DNA from: an uncultured Alcaligenaceae bacterium
GTDB lineage: Bacteria; Pseudomonadota; Gammaproteobacteria; Burkholderiales; Burkholderiaceae_B
Length of the DNA: 64,000 nt
Direction: 5' to 3'
Assembly: GCA_937995985.1 (NCBI GenBank)
Contig: CALKIR010000023.1
Location: 214,828-278,827 of the forward strand
The translations under genes were made by a program, and so were the position numbers. Positions 41,862 through 50,137 of this stretch are shown here, one piece after another (position 1 is the first letter of the stretch; the number at the start of each line of letters is the position of its first letter). The notes beneath the pieces were generated by a model. The model was given only the letters and a program-made list of their open reading frames with translations. It did not search any database and was not told where the DNA came from.

Positions 41862-42695
41862 ATGAGTCAGGCAGAGCAAACATCTGCAGTGCATTCTTTT
41901 AAAGTAGCAGCGGTACAAATGGTGTCTGGAACTCATGTTTCTGATAACCTTCAGGAGGCTGAGCGGCTGATCGCTGAGGCATCACGGTGGGGGGCGCAAC
42001 TAATTGCATTGCCCGAGTTCTTTTGTCTGATGGGGGCAGACGAAAAAGATAAGGTTAACATTGCTGAGCCAGTAGGAAAAGGTCCAATACAACATTGTCT
42101 ATCTGAGTGGGCAAAAAAATATAATGCTTTTATTGTAGGAGGCAGTGTACCTCTTCAAAGCCCAGAGCAGCAGCGTGTATGGAACGCCACTTTGGTTTTT
42201 CAACCGGACGGTCAATGTATTGGTCGGTATGACAAGATTCACTTATTTAGTTTGAATCAGGGTTCAGTACAGTTTGATGAGTCCAACACTATTTATCCAG
42301 GTAATTTACATCCTGTTGTGATATCTAGCCCTTTTGGTCCTATTGGCCTGAGTATCTGTTACGATTTGCGTTTTCCTGAACTCTATAGGCAGATGGGAAT
42401 GGTGAATTTAATTTTGGTGCCCTCGGCCTTTACTTATAAGACAGGAGAAGCGCATTGGGAGGTTTTGTTGCGCGCACGTGCAATAGAAAATCAAGCTTAT
42501 GTGTTGGCTCCTGCTCAGGGAGGGGTGCATCAAAATGGCCGGCGCACGTGGGGGCATACGATGTGTGTTGATGCTTGGGGACGAGTGCTTGATGTTTTGC
42601 CTACCGGTGCTGGTCTGGTATGTTGTGAATTAAGCATGGAACATTTAGCTCGGGTGCGTCAGCGGCTACCCGCTTTGAGCCATCGCGTTTTGTAA
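41862..42695 (+). CDS. Nitrilase-superfamily amidase (Nit1/YbeM-like)
   Basis: The 277-residue protein has the Glu-Lys-Cys catalytic triad of the carbon-nitrogen hydrolase family: LPEFFCLMG (Glu about residue 48), GRYDKIHLF (Lys about 127) and SICYDLRFPELYR (Cys about 168). This pattern matches deaminated glutathione amidase and omega-amidase, repair enzymes for glutathione and glutamine side products. It lies 18 bases upstream of tldD, a neighbour pair seen across betaproteobacteria. Confidence 0.88.
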   Translation: MSQAEQTSAVHSFKVAAVQMVSGTHVSDNLQEAERLIAEASRWGAQLIALPEFFCLMGADEKDKVNIAEPVGKGPIQHCLSEWAKKYNAFIVGGSVPLQSPEQQRVWNATLVFQPDGQCIGRYDKIHLFSLNQGSVQFDESNTIYPGNLHPVVISSPFGPIGLSICYDLRFPELYRQMGMVNLILVPSAFTYKTGEAHWEVLLRARAIENQAYVLAPAQGGVHQNGRRTWGHTMCVDAWGRVLDVLPTGAGLVCCELSMEHLARVRQRLPALSHRVL

Positions 42696-42713
42696 TTTTT
42701 TATGGGTGAGTCA

Positions 42714-44174
42714 ATGATTATTGAGAAAAGCAGCACAGATGCATACAGTTTGGCGCGCGGTATGCTATTAGCGCCTTGGGGGTTAGAAAGCCATCATCTA
42801 GAGCGTGCGCTGGCAGACATTCATCAGCATCGTGTGGACTATGCGGATTTATATTTTCAATATACGCGCTCAGAGAGCTGGAGCCTTGAAGAAGGGATTG
42901 TTAAAACAGGGCATTTTTCTCTTTCGCAAGGGGTGGGAGTGCGCGCCATCAGCGGAGAGAAAACAGCTTTTTCCTATACTGATACATTAAGCCCACAGGC
43001 ATTGCTTGAGGCAGCGCAAGTTGTCAGGGCTATTGGCCGCCAAGGAGGGGCTGGGCATGTGGGGCTAAATGCCGCTCAGGAAGTGGTACCGCCTCTTTAC
43101 ACCCATACAGATCCAGTATCGTCTCTAGAGGCAGAGGCCAAAGTGGCTCTATTAGAGCGGGTGGAGCATCTGGCGCGTCAAGCTGATCCCCGCATCATAC
43201 AGGTAATGGCAAGTTTTGGGGCCACCTATGATGTGGTGCTTGTTGCCGCCTCTGATGGTCGGCAAGTGGCTGATGTGCGTCCCTTGGTTCGTCTTTCCTT
43301 AACCGTTATAGCAGAGCAAAACGGGCGTCGTGAGGTCGGTTCAGCAGGAGGGGGCGGTCGTTACGACTTGCACTACTTTAGTGACGATGTGCTGCGTCAG
43401 TATGTGGATCAAGCAGTGAAGCAGGCACTGATTAATCTTGAGTCGCGCCCTGCTCCCGCCGGGGTGATGCCTGTAGTATTGGGGCCAGGCTGGCCAGGGG
43501 TGCTGCTGCATGAAGCGGTTGGTCATGGCTTAGAGGGAGATTTTAATCGCAAGGGTTCAAGTGTATTTTCTGGGCGATTGGGGGAGCAAGTGACCGCAAA
43601 AGGGGTCACAGTGATTGATGATGGCACAATTCCTAATCGTCGTGGCTCTCTCACCGTTGATGATGAGGGCAACCCAACCCAACGCACTGTCTTGATCGAA
43701 GACGGCATTCTCAAAAATTACTTACAAGACAGCATGAATGCCCGATTAATGAATATGGCCGGTACAGGTAATGGTCGTCGCGAGTCCTTTGCACATATTC
43801 CTATGCCCCGCATGACCAATACATTTATGCTCGCAGGACCGCATGATCCAGAAGAGATTATTGCTTCAGTGGACCGTGGTATTTATGCAGTGAATTTTGG
43901 CGGTGGGCAAGTTGACATTACGAGTGGAAACTTTGTGTTTTCTGCTTCTGAGGCCTGGCTCATTGAAAAGGGTCGACTAGTTCACCCCGTAAAAGGCGCC
44001 ACTTTGATTGGGAGTGGGATACAAGCCATGAATCAAGTCAAGCTTATTGGTAACGATTTGCAATTGGATAGTGGGGTGGGCACATGTGGCAAAGAAGGGC
44101 AAGTAGTCCCTGTAGGGGTCGGTTTGCCCACGCTGCGCATAGACGGGCTGACGGTAGGAGGGACTGAGGCCTAA
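42714..44174 (+). CDS. tldD: Metalloprotease TldD
   Basis: TldD with TldE (PmbA) degrades unfolded peptides and processes some modified peptides. The 486-residue protein contains the zinc site HEAVGHGLEGD near residue 267 and the C-terminal GTGNGRRESFAHIPMPRM and CGKEGQ motifs. ATG 42714 has GGTGAG at suitable distance; ATG 42702 is an alternative four codons upstream. No tldE is adjacent. Confidence 0.94.
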   Translation: MIIEKSSTDAYSLARGMLLAPWGLESHHLERALADIHQHRVDYADLYFQYTRSESWSLEEGIVKTGHFSLSQGVGVRAISGEKTAFSYTDTLSPQALLEAAQVVRAIGRQGGAGHVGLNAAQEVVPPLYTHTDPVSSLEAEAKVALLERVEHLARQADPRIIQVMASFGATYDVVLVAASDGRQVADVRPLVRLSLTVIAEQNGRREVGSAGGGGRYDLHYFSDDVLRQYVDQAVKQALINLESRPAPAGVMPVVLGPGWPGVLLHEAVGHGLEGDFNRKGSSVFSGRLGEQVTAKGVTVIDDGTIPNRRGSLTVDDEGNPTQRTVLIEDGILKNYLQDSMNARLMNMAGTGNGRRESFAHIPMPRMTNTFMLAGPHDPEEIIASVDRGIYAVNFGGGQVDITSGNFVFSASEAWLIEKGRLVHPVKGATLIGSGIQAMNQVKLIGNDLQLDSGVGTCGKEGQVVPVGVGLPTLRIDGLTVGGTEA

Positions 44175-44194
44175 GGCAAAAAGGTACTCGTTAG

Positions 44195-44229
44195 CCAAAG
44201 TTGCGTTGCGTAAGCAGTTGTAACTTTGG
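44195..44229. promoter_or_regulatory. Inverted repeat upstream of the ectR promoter
   Basis: CCAAAGTT (44195-44202) and AACTTTGG (44222-44229) form an 8-bp inverted repeat 19 bases apart, ending 2 bases before the -35 of the ect promoter. It could be the tldD terminator, but no U-tract follows, or an upstream regulator site. Confidence 0.35.
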
Positions 44230-44231
44230 TC

Positions 44232-44260
44232 TTGACGATATAGTTCGTTATGCCTATTAT
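44232..44260 (+). promoter_or_regulatory. Promoter of the ectRABC operon
   Basis: TTGACG (44232-44237) and TATTAT (44255-44260) are separated by 17 bases, each matching the consensus in five of six positions. Transcription would begin near 44267, 35 bases before ectR. Confidence 0.7.
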
Positions 44261-44264
44261 TTCA

Positions 44265-44284
44265 GCACTAACTATTTGTAGTGC
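44265..44284. promoter_or_regulatory. Palindrome at the ect transcription start, candidate EctR operator
   Basis: GCACTA (44265-44270) and TAGTGC (44279-44284) form an inverted repeat around an 8-base spacer, directly over the predicted transcription start. MarR-family repressors bind such palindromes, and EctR of other halotolerant bacteria represses the ect promoter in this way. Assignment to EctR is inferred from position. Confidence 0.5.
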
Positions 44285-44301
44285 GACGTTTTAATTGCGA
44301 A

Positions 44302-44838
44302 ATGATTATGGAAATACAGAACCAATATGATTTAAGGATTTTACGAGCCATACGTCGTATTACGCGCTCTATAGCTTTACATTCTAGGCAGCTAGCGGCT
44401 TACAGTAATATCACTGCACCGCAGCTTGTGTGTTTGAGCAAGGTTATAGAGCATGGACCGCTAACAGCCACAGCAATTAGCCGTCAAATGTATGTCAGCC
44501 CAAGTACAGTAGTGGGTATTCTTGACCGACTCGAGGACAAGGGGTTAATACAGCGCGAGCGTGGTCGTAAAGATCGCCGCATTGTATACATTACGGCAAC
44601 TGAGGCGGGTCGCGCGTTGGCTGCGGAGACTCCTTCGCCACTACAAAAAAAGTTAGCCCAAGCGCTCAAGCAATTACCTGAGTCTGAGCAGGCAGAAATT
44701 ACTGCGGCCTTAGAAAAGGTGGTTGGCTTGATTGATTCCAAAACAGATGGAGCAGATACCCGCGCTGTTGATGCTGCATCAACACTTTTGGAGGTTCCGG
44801 AAGGGAGTGTACCCCCTGAATCCGGTTTGGTAGTGTGA
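44302..44838 (+). CDS. ectR: MarR-family regulator of ectoine synthesis (EctR-like)
   Basis: The 178-residue protein has a winged helix-turn-helix of the MarR type: LTATAISRQMYVSPSTVVGILDRLEDKGL followed by the wing RERGRKDRRIVYITATEAG, near residues 50-100. The N-terminal RILRAIRRITRSIALHSRQLA segment is EctR-like. It is the first gene of the ectoine operon and its 3' end overlaps the ectA start. Start could be ATG 44302 or 44308. The expected role is repression of the operon at low salinity. Confidence 0.82.
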   Translation: MIMEIQNQYDLRILRAIRRITRSIALHSRQLAAYSNITAPQLVCLSKVIEHGPLTATAISRQMYVSPSTVVGILDRLEDKGLIQRERGRKDRRIVYITATEAGRALAAETPSPLQKKLAQALKQLPESEQAEITAALEKVVGLIDSKTDGADTRAVDAASTLLEVPEGSVPPESGLVV

Positions 44839-45395
44839 AGAGTTTACAGATCAATCAACAGTCCAATACTATGAGTACCCCCCCATCTGAAGCAGAGGCT
44901 GATACCGACGACCCACTTGTGCTGCGCGCCCCTTCAACTGTTGATGGGGCGGCGATTGCGCAGCTTATTCGTTCTTGTCCTCCTTTAGACATAAACTCTA
45001 CTTATGCCTATTTGCTCTTGACAGAGCACTTCGCTCACACCTGTGTCGTAGCCACTAAAGGGACACAGCTCGTCGGTTTTGTCTCGGCCTATCTGCCTCC
45101 TTCTCAAAAAAATGTGTTATTTGTTTGGCAAGTTGCAGTGCACCCATCTATGCGGGGACAACGTCTTGCTGTGCGGATGCTTGAGCATTTATTGCAGCGT
45201 ACGCACTGTCAGCACGTGCGCTATGTAGAAACAACTGTTGCACCAGAAAACCGAGCATCACGACGTTTATTTCACCATTTGGCGGCTCAGTATCAAACCA
45301 CAATTCAAGAGTTGCCCTTCTTTCAACCTCATCATTTTGGTGAGGATGCCCAGTCTCAAACAGAGCCCTTATTGAGAATCGGGCCTATTCCTTGA
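44835..45395 (+). CDS. ectA: L-2,4-diaminobutyrate N-acetyltransferase
   Basis: EctA acetylates diaminobutyrate, the second step of ectoine synthesis. The GNAT-fold 186-residue protein shows GAAIAQLIRSCPPLDINSTY-like opening and the acetyl-CoA loop QVAVHPSMRGQRLAVRML, then TTVAPENRASRRLF. The frame opens with GTG at 44835, overlapping the ectR stop (GTGA); ATG 44871 is an alternative giving 174 residues. Neither has a strong ribosome site. Confidence 0.9.
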   Translation: MKSLQINQQSNTMSTPPSEAEADTDDPLVLRAPSTVDGAAIAQLIRSCPPLDINSTYAYLLLTEHFAHTCVVATKGTQLVGFVSAYLPPSQKNVLFVWQVAVHPSMRGQRLAVRMLEHLLQRTHCQHVRYVETTVAPENRASRRLFHHLAAQYQTTIQELPFFQPHHFGEDAQSQTEPLLRIGPIP

Positions 45396-45473
45396 TCCCA
45401 TAAAAAATTTACAACAAGAGATACGGACCGCATGGTCTGTAGGGGATCGCATTACTATTTGGAGCAAATAATC

Positions 45474-46739
45474 ATGGCTAAATTAACCATTTTTAATCGT
45501 TTAGAATCCGAGGTACGAGGCTATATACGTTCATTTCCCGTGTTATTTGAGCAGGCCAAAGGGTCATTGCTCTATGACAGCGGGGCCCATGCCTATATAG
45601 ACTTTTTTAGTGGTGCAGGCACTTTAAATTATGGCCATAACAATAAGTTTCTAAAAGACAAGCTAATCGAATATTTAAATGAAGATGGGGTGGTGCATGG
45701 GTTAGATATGGCCACACAAGCAAAAAAAGAGTTTTTGCAAACCTTTGAGCGGGTCATTCTAAAGCCGCGGCATATGAATTACACCTTTCAGTTTACTGGG
45801 CCTACTGGTACCAATGCTGTAGAAGCAGCATTAAAAATAGCCCGACAGGTAACAGGTAGGGAAAATATCATCGCATTTACACATGGTTTCCATGGCGTTA
45901 GCATGGGCTCCTTGAGTGTGACAGCGAATCAAAAATTCCGTTCAGCTGCTGGCCTTAGTTTGGGTAATACGACTTTTATGCCTTATGACGGCTATATGGG
46001 GCCAGATATAGATACCATTAGCTATTTAGAGCAGGTATTAAGCGACCCCAGTAGTGGGGTAGACAAGCCTGCAGCAGTTATTGTGGAAACCATTCAAGGA
46101 GAGGGGGGAGTCAATGTGGCCACCCACCGATGGTTAGAGGATTTACAGGCTGTTTGTCGTCGCCATGATCTTTTATTTATTGTAGATGATATTCAGGTAG
46201 GGTGCGGTCGCACCGGAACATTTTTTAGCTTTGAAAAAATGAATATACAGCCTGATATTATTACCTTATCTAAATCTCTATCAGCGTTTGGTTTGCCGAT
46301 GTCCTTAGTACTGATGAAGCCGGAGTGGGACATCTGGGCTCCTGGTGCGCATAGCGGAACTTTTAGAGGTAATAACCTTGCATTTGTCACAGCCACTACC
46401 GCTTTAGAGCATTATTGGCAGGATGAGCGATTCGCTCTGGAAATACAAGAAAAAGAGCAAATCATACGTAATTGTCTTGAGAATATTTGCCAAAGCTATC
46501 CTGAGGCGGCGCTCGGTGTACGGGGGCGCGGCTTAATTCAGGGGTTGGTTTTTGCAAAGCGTCCTGAGTTAGCAGGCAAGGTTGCGGCTCAATGTTTTAA
46601 AAATGGGCTCATCATTGAAACCTCAGGGGCTCACGATGAGGTGTTGAAACTATTGCCCGCTTTGACCATAGAAACAGCTTTGCTGCGCAAGGGAATGGCC
46701 ATTATTGAGCAGAGTGTCGCAGAAGTTGTAGCAGCGTGA
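45474..46739 (+). CDS. ectB: Diaminobutyrate-2-oxoglutarate transaminase
   Basis: EctB makes L-2,4-diaminobutyrate from aspartate semialdehyde, the first committed step of ectoine synthesis. The 421-residue class III PLP aminotransferase has TGPTGTNAVEAALKIAR, the FIVDDIQVGCGRTG segment and the PLP-binding lysine in TLSKSLSAFGLPM. Start is the ATG at 45474 with GGAG 10 bases upstream. A 78-base spacer separates it from ectA. Confidence 0.96.
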   Translation: MAKLTIFNRLESEVRGYIRSFPVLFEQAKGSLLYDSGAHAYIDFFSGAGTLNYGHNNKFLKDKLIEYLNEDGVVHGLDMATQAKKEFLQTFERVILKPRHMNYTFQFTGPTGTNAVEAALKIARQVTGRENIIAFTHGFHGVSMGSLSVTANQKFRSAAGLSLGNTTFMPYDGYMGPDIDTISYLEQVLSDPSSGVDKPAAVIVETIQGEGGVNVATHRWLEDLQAVCRRHDLLFIVDDIQVGCGRTGTFFSFEKMNIQPDIITLSKSLSAFGLPMSLVLMKPEWDIWAPGAHSGTFRGNNLAFVTATTALEHYWQDERFALEIQEKEQIIRNCLENICQSYPEAALGVRGRGLIQGLVFAKRPELAGKVAAQCFKNGLIIETSGAHDEVLKLLPALTIETALLRKGMAIIEQSVAEVVAA

Positions 46740-46839
46740 GCAAGCAAATAACGATAAGCGTCTAGGAAGGTCAATCAGGACAATCGTTCAGTAGGTTGTA
46801 TGCTGAGCTTTATTAAGTGAATCAGTAAGCGAGGGAATT

Positions 46840-47229
46840 GTGATTGTACGCAATGTTAAAGATGTCATAGGCACAGAAAATGAAATTAAAAGTGAAAACT
46901 GGATCAGTCGGCGGGTGCTCTTGAAGCGTGATGGGATGGGGTTTTCATTTCATGAAACCATCATTCATCCTGGGACTGAAACTCATATACATTATAAAAA
47001 TCATCTCGAAGCAGTATGGTGTATTGAGGGAGATGGAGAAATAGAAACCATAGCGGATGGGAAAAAATATGCTATTGAGCCAGGGGTAGTGTATGCTCTG
47101 GATAAACATGATGAGCACTATTTGCGAGGAGGCCGTCATCCCATGCGCTTAATTTGCGTATTTAATCCGCCTTTAACGGGTCAGGAGGTGCATGATGAGT
47201 CGGGTGTGTATCCATTGGAAACTGACTAA
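46840..47229 (+). CDS. ectC: Ectoine synthase
   Basis: EctC, an iron-dependent cupin, closes N-acetyl-diaminobutyrate to ectoine. The 129-residue protein begins [16 protein letters not shown] from a GTG at 46840 with a GAGGGAA ribosome site. The cupin motifs are [20 protein letters not shown] and [14 protein letters not shown], and the Glu, Tyr and His metal ligands of the family are present. No ectD hydroxylase or ask gene follows, so the product should be ectoine, not hydroxyectoine, unless encoded elsewhere. Confidence 0.97.
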   Translation: MIVRNVKDVIGTENEIKSENWISRRVLLKRDGMGFSFHETIIHPGTETHIHYKNHLEAVWCIEGDGEIETIADGKKYAIEPGVVYALDKHDEHYLRGGRHPMRLICVFNPPLTGQEVHDESGVYPLETD

Positions 47230-47326
47230 GATGCACGGCGTTAAAGTAGGCTAAAGGTTGTTTTTTAGTGGCCTTAAGCATTCTTAGCTTGCCAGACTCC
47301 CATAGAGTGTGCTAGTCTTTTTTATT

Positions 47327-47416
47327 ATGAATTGTTTGAACAGCCAGTCCTTCTTTTTTTATTTTTACTTTTTTCCCGTGCCGCTGGCGCAGGAAAGGAT
47401 GGGCTGTACAAACTAA
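47327..47416 (+). CDS. Phe/Tyr-rich leader peptide of the DAHP synthase gene
   Basis: The ATG at 47327 opens a 29-codon frame ending in TAA at 47414-47416. Codons 9-16 (47351-47374) read FFFYFYFF without interruption, followed by a proline, in the style of pheL leaders. The peptide is MNCLNSQSFFFYFYFFPVPL at its start. It precedes a terminator and the aroG-type gene. No Shine-Dalgarno site is visible, which is the main weakness. The candidate promoter (TTGCCA 47289, 18 bases, TAGTCT 47313 with a TG two bases upstream) would begin the RNA close to the ATG. Confidence 0.75.
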   Translation: MNCLNSQSFFFYFYFFPVPLAQERMGCTN

Positions 47417-47473
47417 AAACGCCTATTAACAGTTTCCAAAAAGCCGCCAGCGCACAGTTGGGCGGCTTTTTTT
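47336..47473 (+). promoter_or_regulatory. Attenuator region with alternative pairings
   Basis: Three competing helices can be drawn. (1:2) 47336-47352 pairs with 47395-47411 over 17 positions with only an A-A and an A-G mismatch. (2:3, antiterminator) 47378-47389 (GTGCCGCTGGCG) pairs with 47445-47455 with one bulged C, and GGAAA 47392-47396 pairs with TTTCC 47433-47437. (3:4) is the terminator at 47438-47471. The aromatic codons overlap strand 1 and the stop codon lies in the antiterminator loop, so stalled ribosomes favour antitermination and completed translation favours termination. Confidence 0.75.
47438..47473 (+). terminator. Attenuator terminator upstream of aroG
   Basis: AAAAAGCCGCC (47438-47448) pairs perfectly with GGCGGCTTTTT (47461-47471), followed to 47473 by U residues. 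The 12-base loop AGCGCACAGTTG holds part of the antiterminator partner. It ends 55 bases before the DAHP synthase start. Confidence 0.93.
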
Positions 47474-47528
47474 GTGGCTGCCTAACATACAGAAAACAAT
47501 GCGTTGGCCAAAACAGAGGAGAATTACC

Positions 47529-48617
47529 GTGTCCCATAATACAGATGATTTAAGAATTCGTGAAATCAAAGAGCTCTGTCCGCCTGCGCATGTTATGCGA
47601 GAGTTTCCTTGCAGTGAGCGGGCCAGTGAGGTGGTCCATGGCAGCCGACAAGCCATTCACAATATTTTGCATGGCAAAGATGATCGTTTGGTCGTGGTAA
47701 TTGGGCCCTGCTCCATTCATGATCCTAAGGCTGCCCTTGAGTATGCTGAGCGATTAATTAAATTGCGCGAAAAATATGCTGATTCACTAGAAATAGTCAT
47801 GCGCGTCTATTTTGAAAAGCCGCGTACAACAGTGGGCTGGAAAGGGCTCATTAATGACCCGCATTTAGATGGTAGCTTTAATATTAACCAAGGGTTACGC
47901 ATTGCCCGAGAGTTGATCTTAAATATTAATGAGATTGGTTTGCCCGCAGCATGTGAATACCTCGATATGATTACCCCTCAGTATATTGCTGATTTAGTGG
48001 CATGGGGGGCAATTGGGGCGCGTACTACGGAGAGTCAAGTGCACCGTGAATTGGCCTCTGGATTGTCTTGTCCGGTGGGTTTTAAAAATGGTACAGGAGG
48101 GAGTATTGATATTGCGGTTGATGCCATTAAGGCAGCGTCCCATCCTCATCATTTTTTATCCGTAACCAAGGGGGGGCATTCTGCTATTGTATCGACATTA
48201 GGTAATGAGGATTGTCATATTATTTTGCGAGGAGGTCCTCAGCCTAATTATGACGCACACAGTGTGGAACAAGCGAGTCAAAAAATGATTGCAGCAGGCT
48301 TGCGCCCTGTGATTATGATTGATTCTAGCCATTCTAATAGCAACAAGGACTATCGTCGTCAACCTGAGGTATTAGCCAATGTTGGTGCACAAATTAGCGC
48401 CGGGGATGAGCGGATCATGGGCGTTATGATTGAAAGTCACTTGGTTGCAGGGCGTCAAGATTTAGTGGATGGACAGGCCTTAACCTATGGCCAAAGTATT
48501 ACTGATGGCTGCATTGGTTGGGATGACACTGAGGTAGTGGTAGAACAATTGGCCAAAGCGGTTCAAGAAAGACGTAAAATAGTCAGCAGACAAGAGTCCC
48601 AAGCAGCCCATGCTTAA
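47529..48617 (+). CDS. aroG: 3-deoxy-7-phosphoheptulonate (DAHP) synthase, Phe-sensitive AroG type
   Basis: This class I DAHP synthase joins phosphoenolpyruvate and erythrose 4-phosphate, the entry to aromatic amino-acid synthesis. The 362-residue protein starts at GTG 47529 after AGGAG. Metal-ligand Cys61 lies in VIGPCSIHDP, the same number as in E. coli AroG, and MIDSSHSNSNK and GVMIESHL are present. The FLSVTKGGHSAI segment follows E. coli AroG rather than AroF, suggesting phenylalanine feedback. An upstream leader-peptide attenuator would add transcriptional control by Phe/Tyr supply. Confidence 0.95.
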   Translation: MSHNTDDLRIREIKELCPPAHVMREFPCSERASEVVHGSRQAIHNILHGKDDRLVVVIGPCSIHDPKAALEYAERLIKLREKYADSLEIVMRVYFEKPRTTVGWKGLINDPHLDGSFNINQGLRIARELILNINEIGLPAACEYLDMITPQYIADLVAWGAIGARTTESQVHRELASGLSCPVGFKNGTGGSIDIAVDAIKAASHPHHFLSVTKGGHSAIVSTLGNEDCHIILRGGPQPNYDAHSVEQASQKMIAAGLRPVIMIDSSHSNSNKDYRRQPEVLANVGAQISAGDERIMGVMIESHLVAGRQDLVDGQALTYGQSITDGCIGWDDTEVVVEQLAKAVQERRKIVSRQESQAAHA

Positions 48618-48702
48618 TGATGTGCACTCAAGGCATTGTCATGCCTGAGTGCATTACTGCTTGGTCATACTTTCTATGACTATAGTTTACGGAGCAAGAC
48701 AA

Positions 48703-50112
48703 ATGAAAACTGCCGATATTCAGCAGCTTAAACGGCCGATTCCAGAGGGATTTATTCAAGCATTACAGGACAAGTTTGGGCAGCGATGTAGTGTAGCTGC
48801 CGCCGTTTTAGAGCAGCATGGCAGTGATGAGTCCCCTTATCCAACTATGGCACCTGATGTGGTGGTGTATGCGCAGACTACTGACGAGGTAGCATGGGTC
48901 GCACGCCATTGCCATGAACATCATGTGCCATTAATTCCTTATGGTGCGGGTACCTCCTTAGAGGGGCATGTACTAGCTGTTCAAGGAGGCGTGTGTTTGG
49001 ATCTATCCGCTATGGATCAGATCCTGGCTATCCATGACAAAGATTTCACAGCAACTGTGCAGGCAGGGGTTCGGCGTGAGTCGCTTAATGCTGCGTTAAG
49101 TGAGACAGGGCTGTTTTTTCCTATTGACCCGGGTGCGAATGCAACCTTAGGGGGGATGGCGGCTACTCGTGCCTCAGGCACCAATGCGGTACGCTATGGT
49201 ACCATGCGCGAAAATGTGCTTAACCTAACGGTAGTTATGGCTGATGGGCGTGTAGTACGTACAGCACAGCGGGCTAAAAAATCCTCGGCGGGTTATGATT
49301 TGACTCGTTTATTCATAGGCAGTGAGGGGACGTTAGGCATTATTACCGAGCTGACGGTACGGCTTCATCCCTTGCCAGAGGCTGTTGCAGCAGCAGTATG
49401 CCATTTTCCTACGGTAGCCGATGCAGTACACACTGTGATCGAGGTCATCCAGATGGGCATTGCTATTGCGCGGGTAGAGTTTATGGATGTACAGGCTATC
49501 CGTGCTACGAATGCATACAGTAAATTAAATTTACGAGAACAGCCGTTGTTGCTATTTGAGTTTCATGGCAGCCCCAGTGCAGTACAGGAGCAGGCTGAGC
49601 TGGTGCAGGAAATCGCTCAGAGTCATGGCGGAATGGACTTTGATTGGGCAGATCAGCCCGAAGATCGCTCTCGCCTTTGGGCTGCGCGTCATCAGGCTTA
49701 TTTTGCCGGGTTACAATTGCGACCCGGGGCAGTGGCCAGCACTACGGATGTTTGTGTGCCTATTTCTGAATTGGCTAATTGTGTGGTCGAGACTGCCGAA
49801 GATATGGCGCAGGCGCCTTTCCCCAGTACTATTTTGGGCCATGTGGGTGATGGGAATTTTCATGTGCTCATGTTGTTATCTCCTGATGACCCAGCAGAAT
49901 GGCAGGCCTCTGAGCGCTTAAATCGTCGTATCGTACAGCGCGCTCTGAAGGCAGGGGGGACGTGTACCGGTGAGCATGGCGTGGGCTTACACAAAAGAGA
50001 GTTTTTAGCTCAAGAGTTTGGAGAGTCAGCAGTGCACGTCATGCAGCAAATAAAACACTGTCTGGACCCACATCATATCCTGAATCCCGGTAAAATCTTT
50101 TTTTCTAATTAA
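48703..50112 (+). CDS. FAD-linked D-2-hydroxyacid oxidase (D-lactate dehydrogenase/GlcD-like)
   Basis: The 469-residue protein has an FAD-binding type 4 domain ([16 protein letters not shown] near residue 80, then [17 protein letters not shown]) and a C-terminal oxidase domain ending [13 protein letters not shown]...HILNPGKIF. Such enzymes oxidise D-lactate or glycolate and feed electrons to cytochromes or quinones. No GlcE/GlcF partners are adjacent, favouring the cytochrome-linked D-lactate dehydrogenase. The start at ATG 48703 has GGAG upstream. Confidence 0.85.
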   Translation: MKTADIQQLKRPIPEGFIQALQDKFGQRCSVAAAVLEQHGSDESPYPTMAPDVVVYAQTTDEVAWVARHCHEHHVPLIPYGAGTSLEGHVLAVQGGVCLDLSAMDQILAIHDKDFTATVQAGVRRESLNAALSETGLFFPIDPGANATLGGMAATRASGTNAVRYGTMRENVLNLTVVMADGRVVRTAQRAKKSSAGYDLTRLFIGSEGTLGIITELTVRLHPLPEAVAAAVCHFPTVADAVHTVIEVIQMGIAIARVEFMDVQAIRATNAYSKLNLREQPLLLFEFHGSPSAVQEQAELVQEIAQSHGGMDFDWADQPEDRSRLWAARHQAYFAGLQLRPGAVASTTDVCVPISELANCVVETAEDMAQAPFPSTILGHVGDGNFHVLMLLSPDDPAEWQASERLNRRIVQRALKAGGTCTGEHGVGLHKREFLAQEFGESAVHVMQQIKHCLDPHHILNPGKIFFSN

Positions 50113-50137
50113 TTTTGAGCTCACAGGTTTTTCTTTT

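Noticed and set aside
47332..47553. A Leu/Phe-rich frame (LLFLFLLF) overlapping the aromatic leader, as a leucine leader or small membrane protein
   Set aside because: It starts at TTG, runs through the terminator and into the DAHP synthase start, and its residues do not fit the downstream pathway. The ATG frame with Phe/Tyr codons and a stop before the terminator fits far better.
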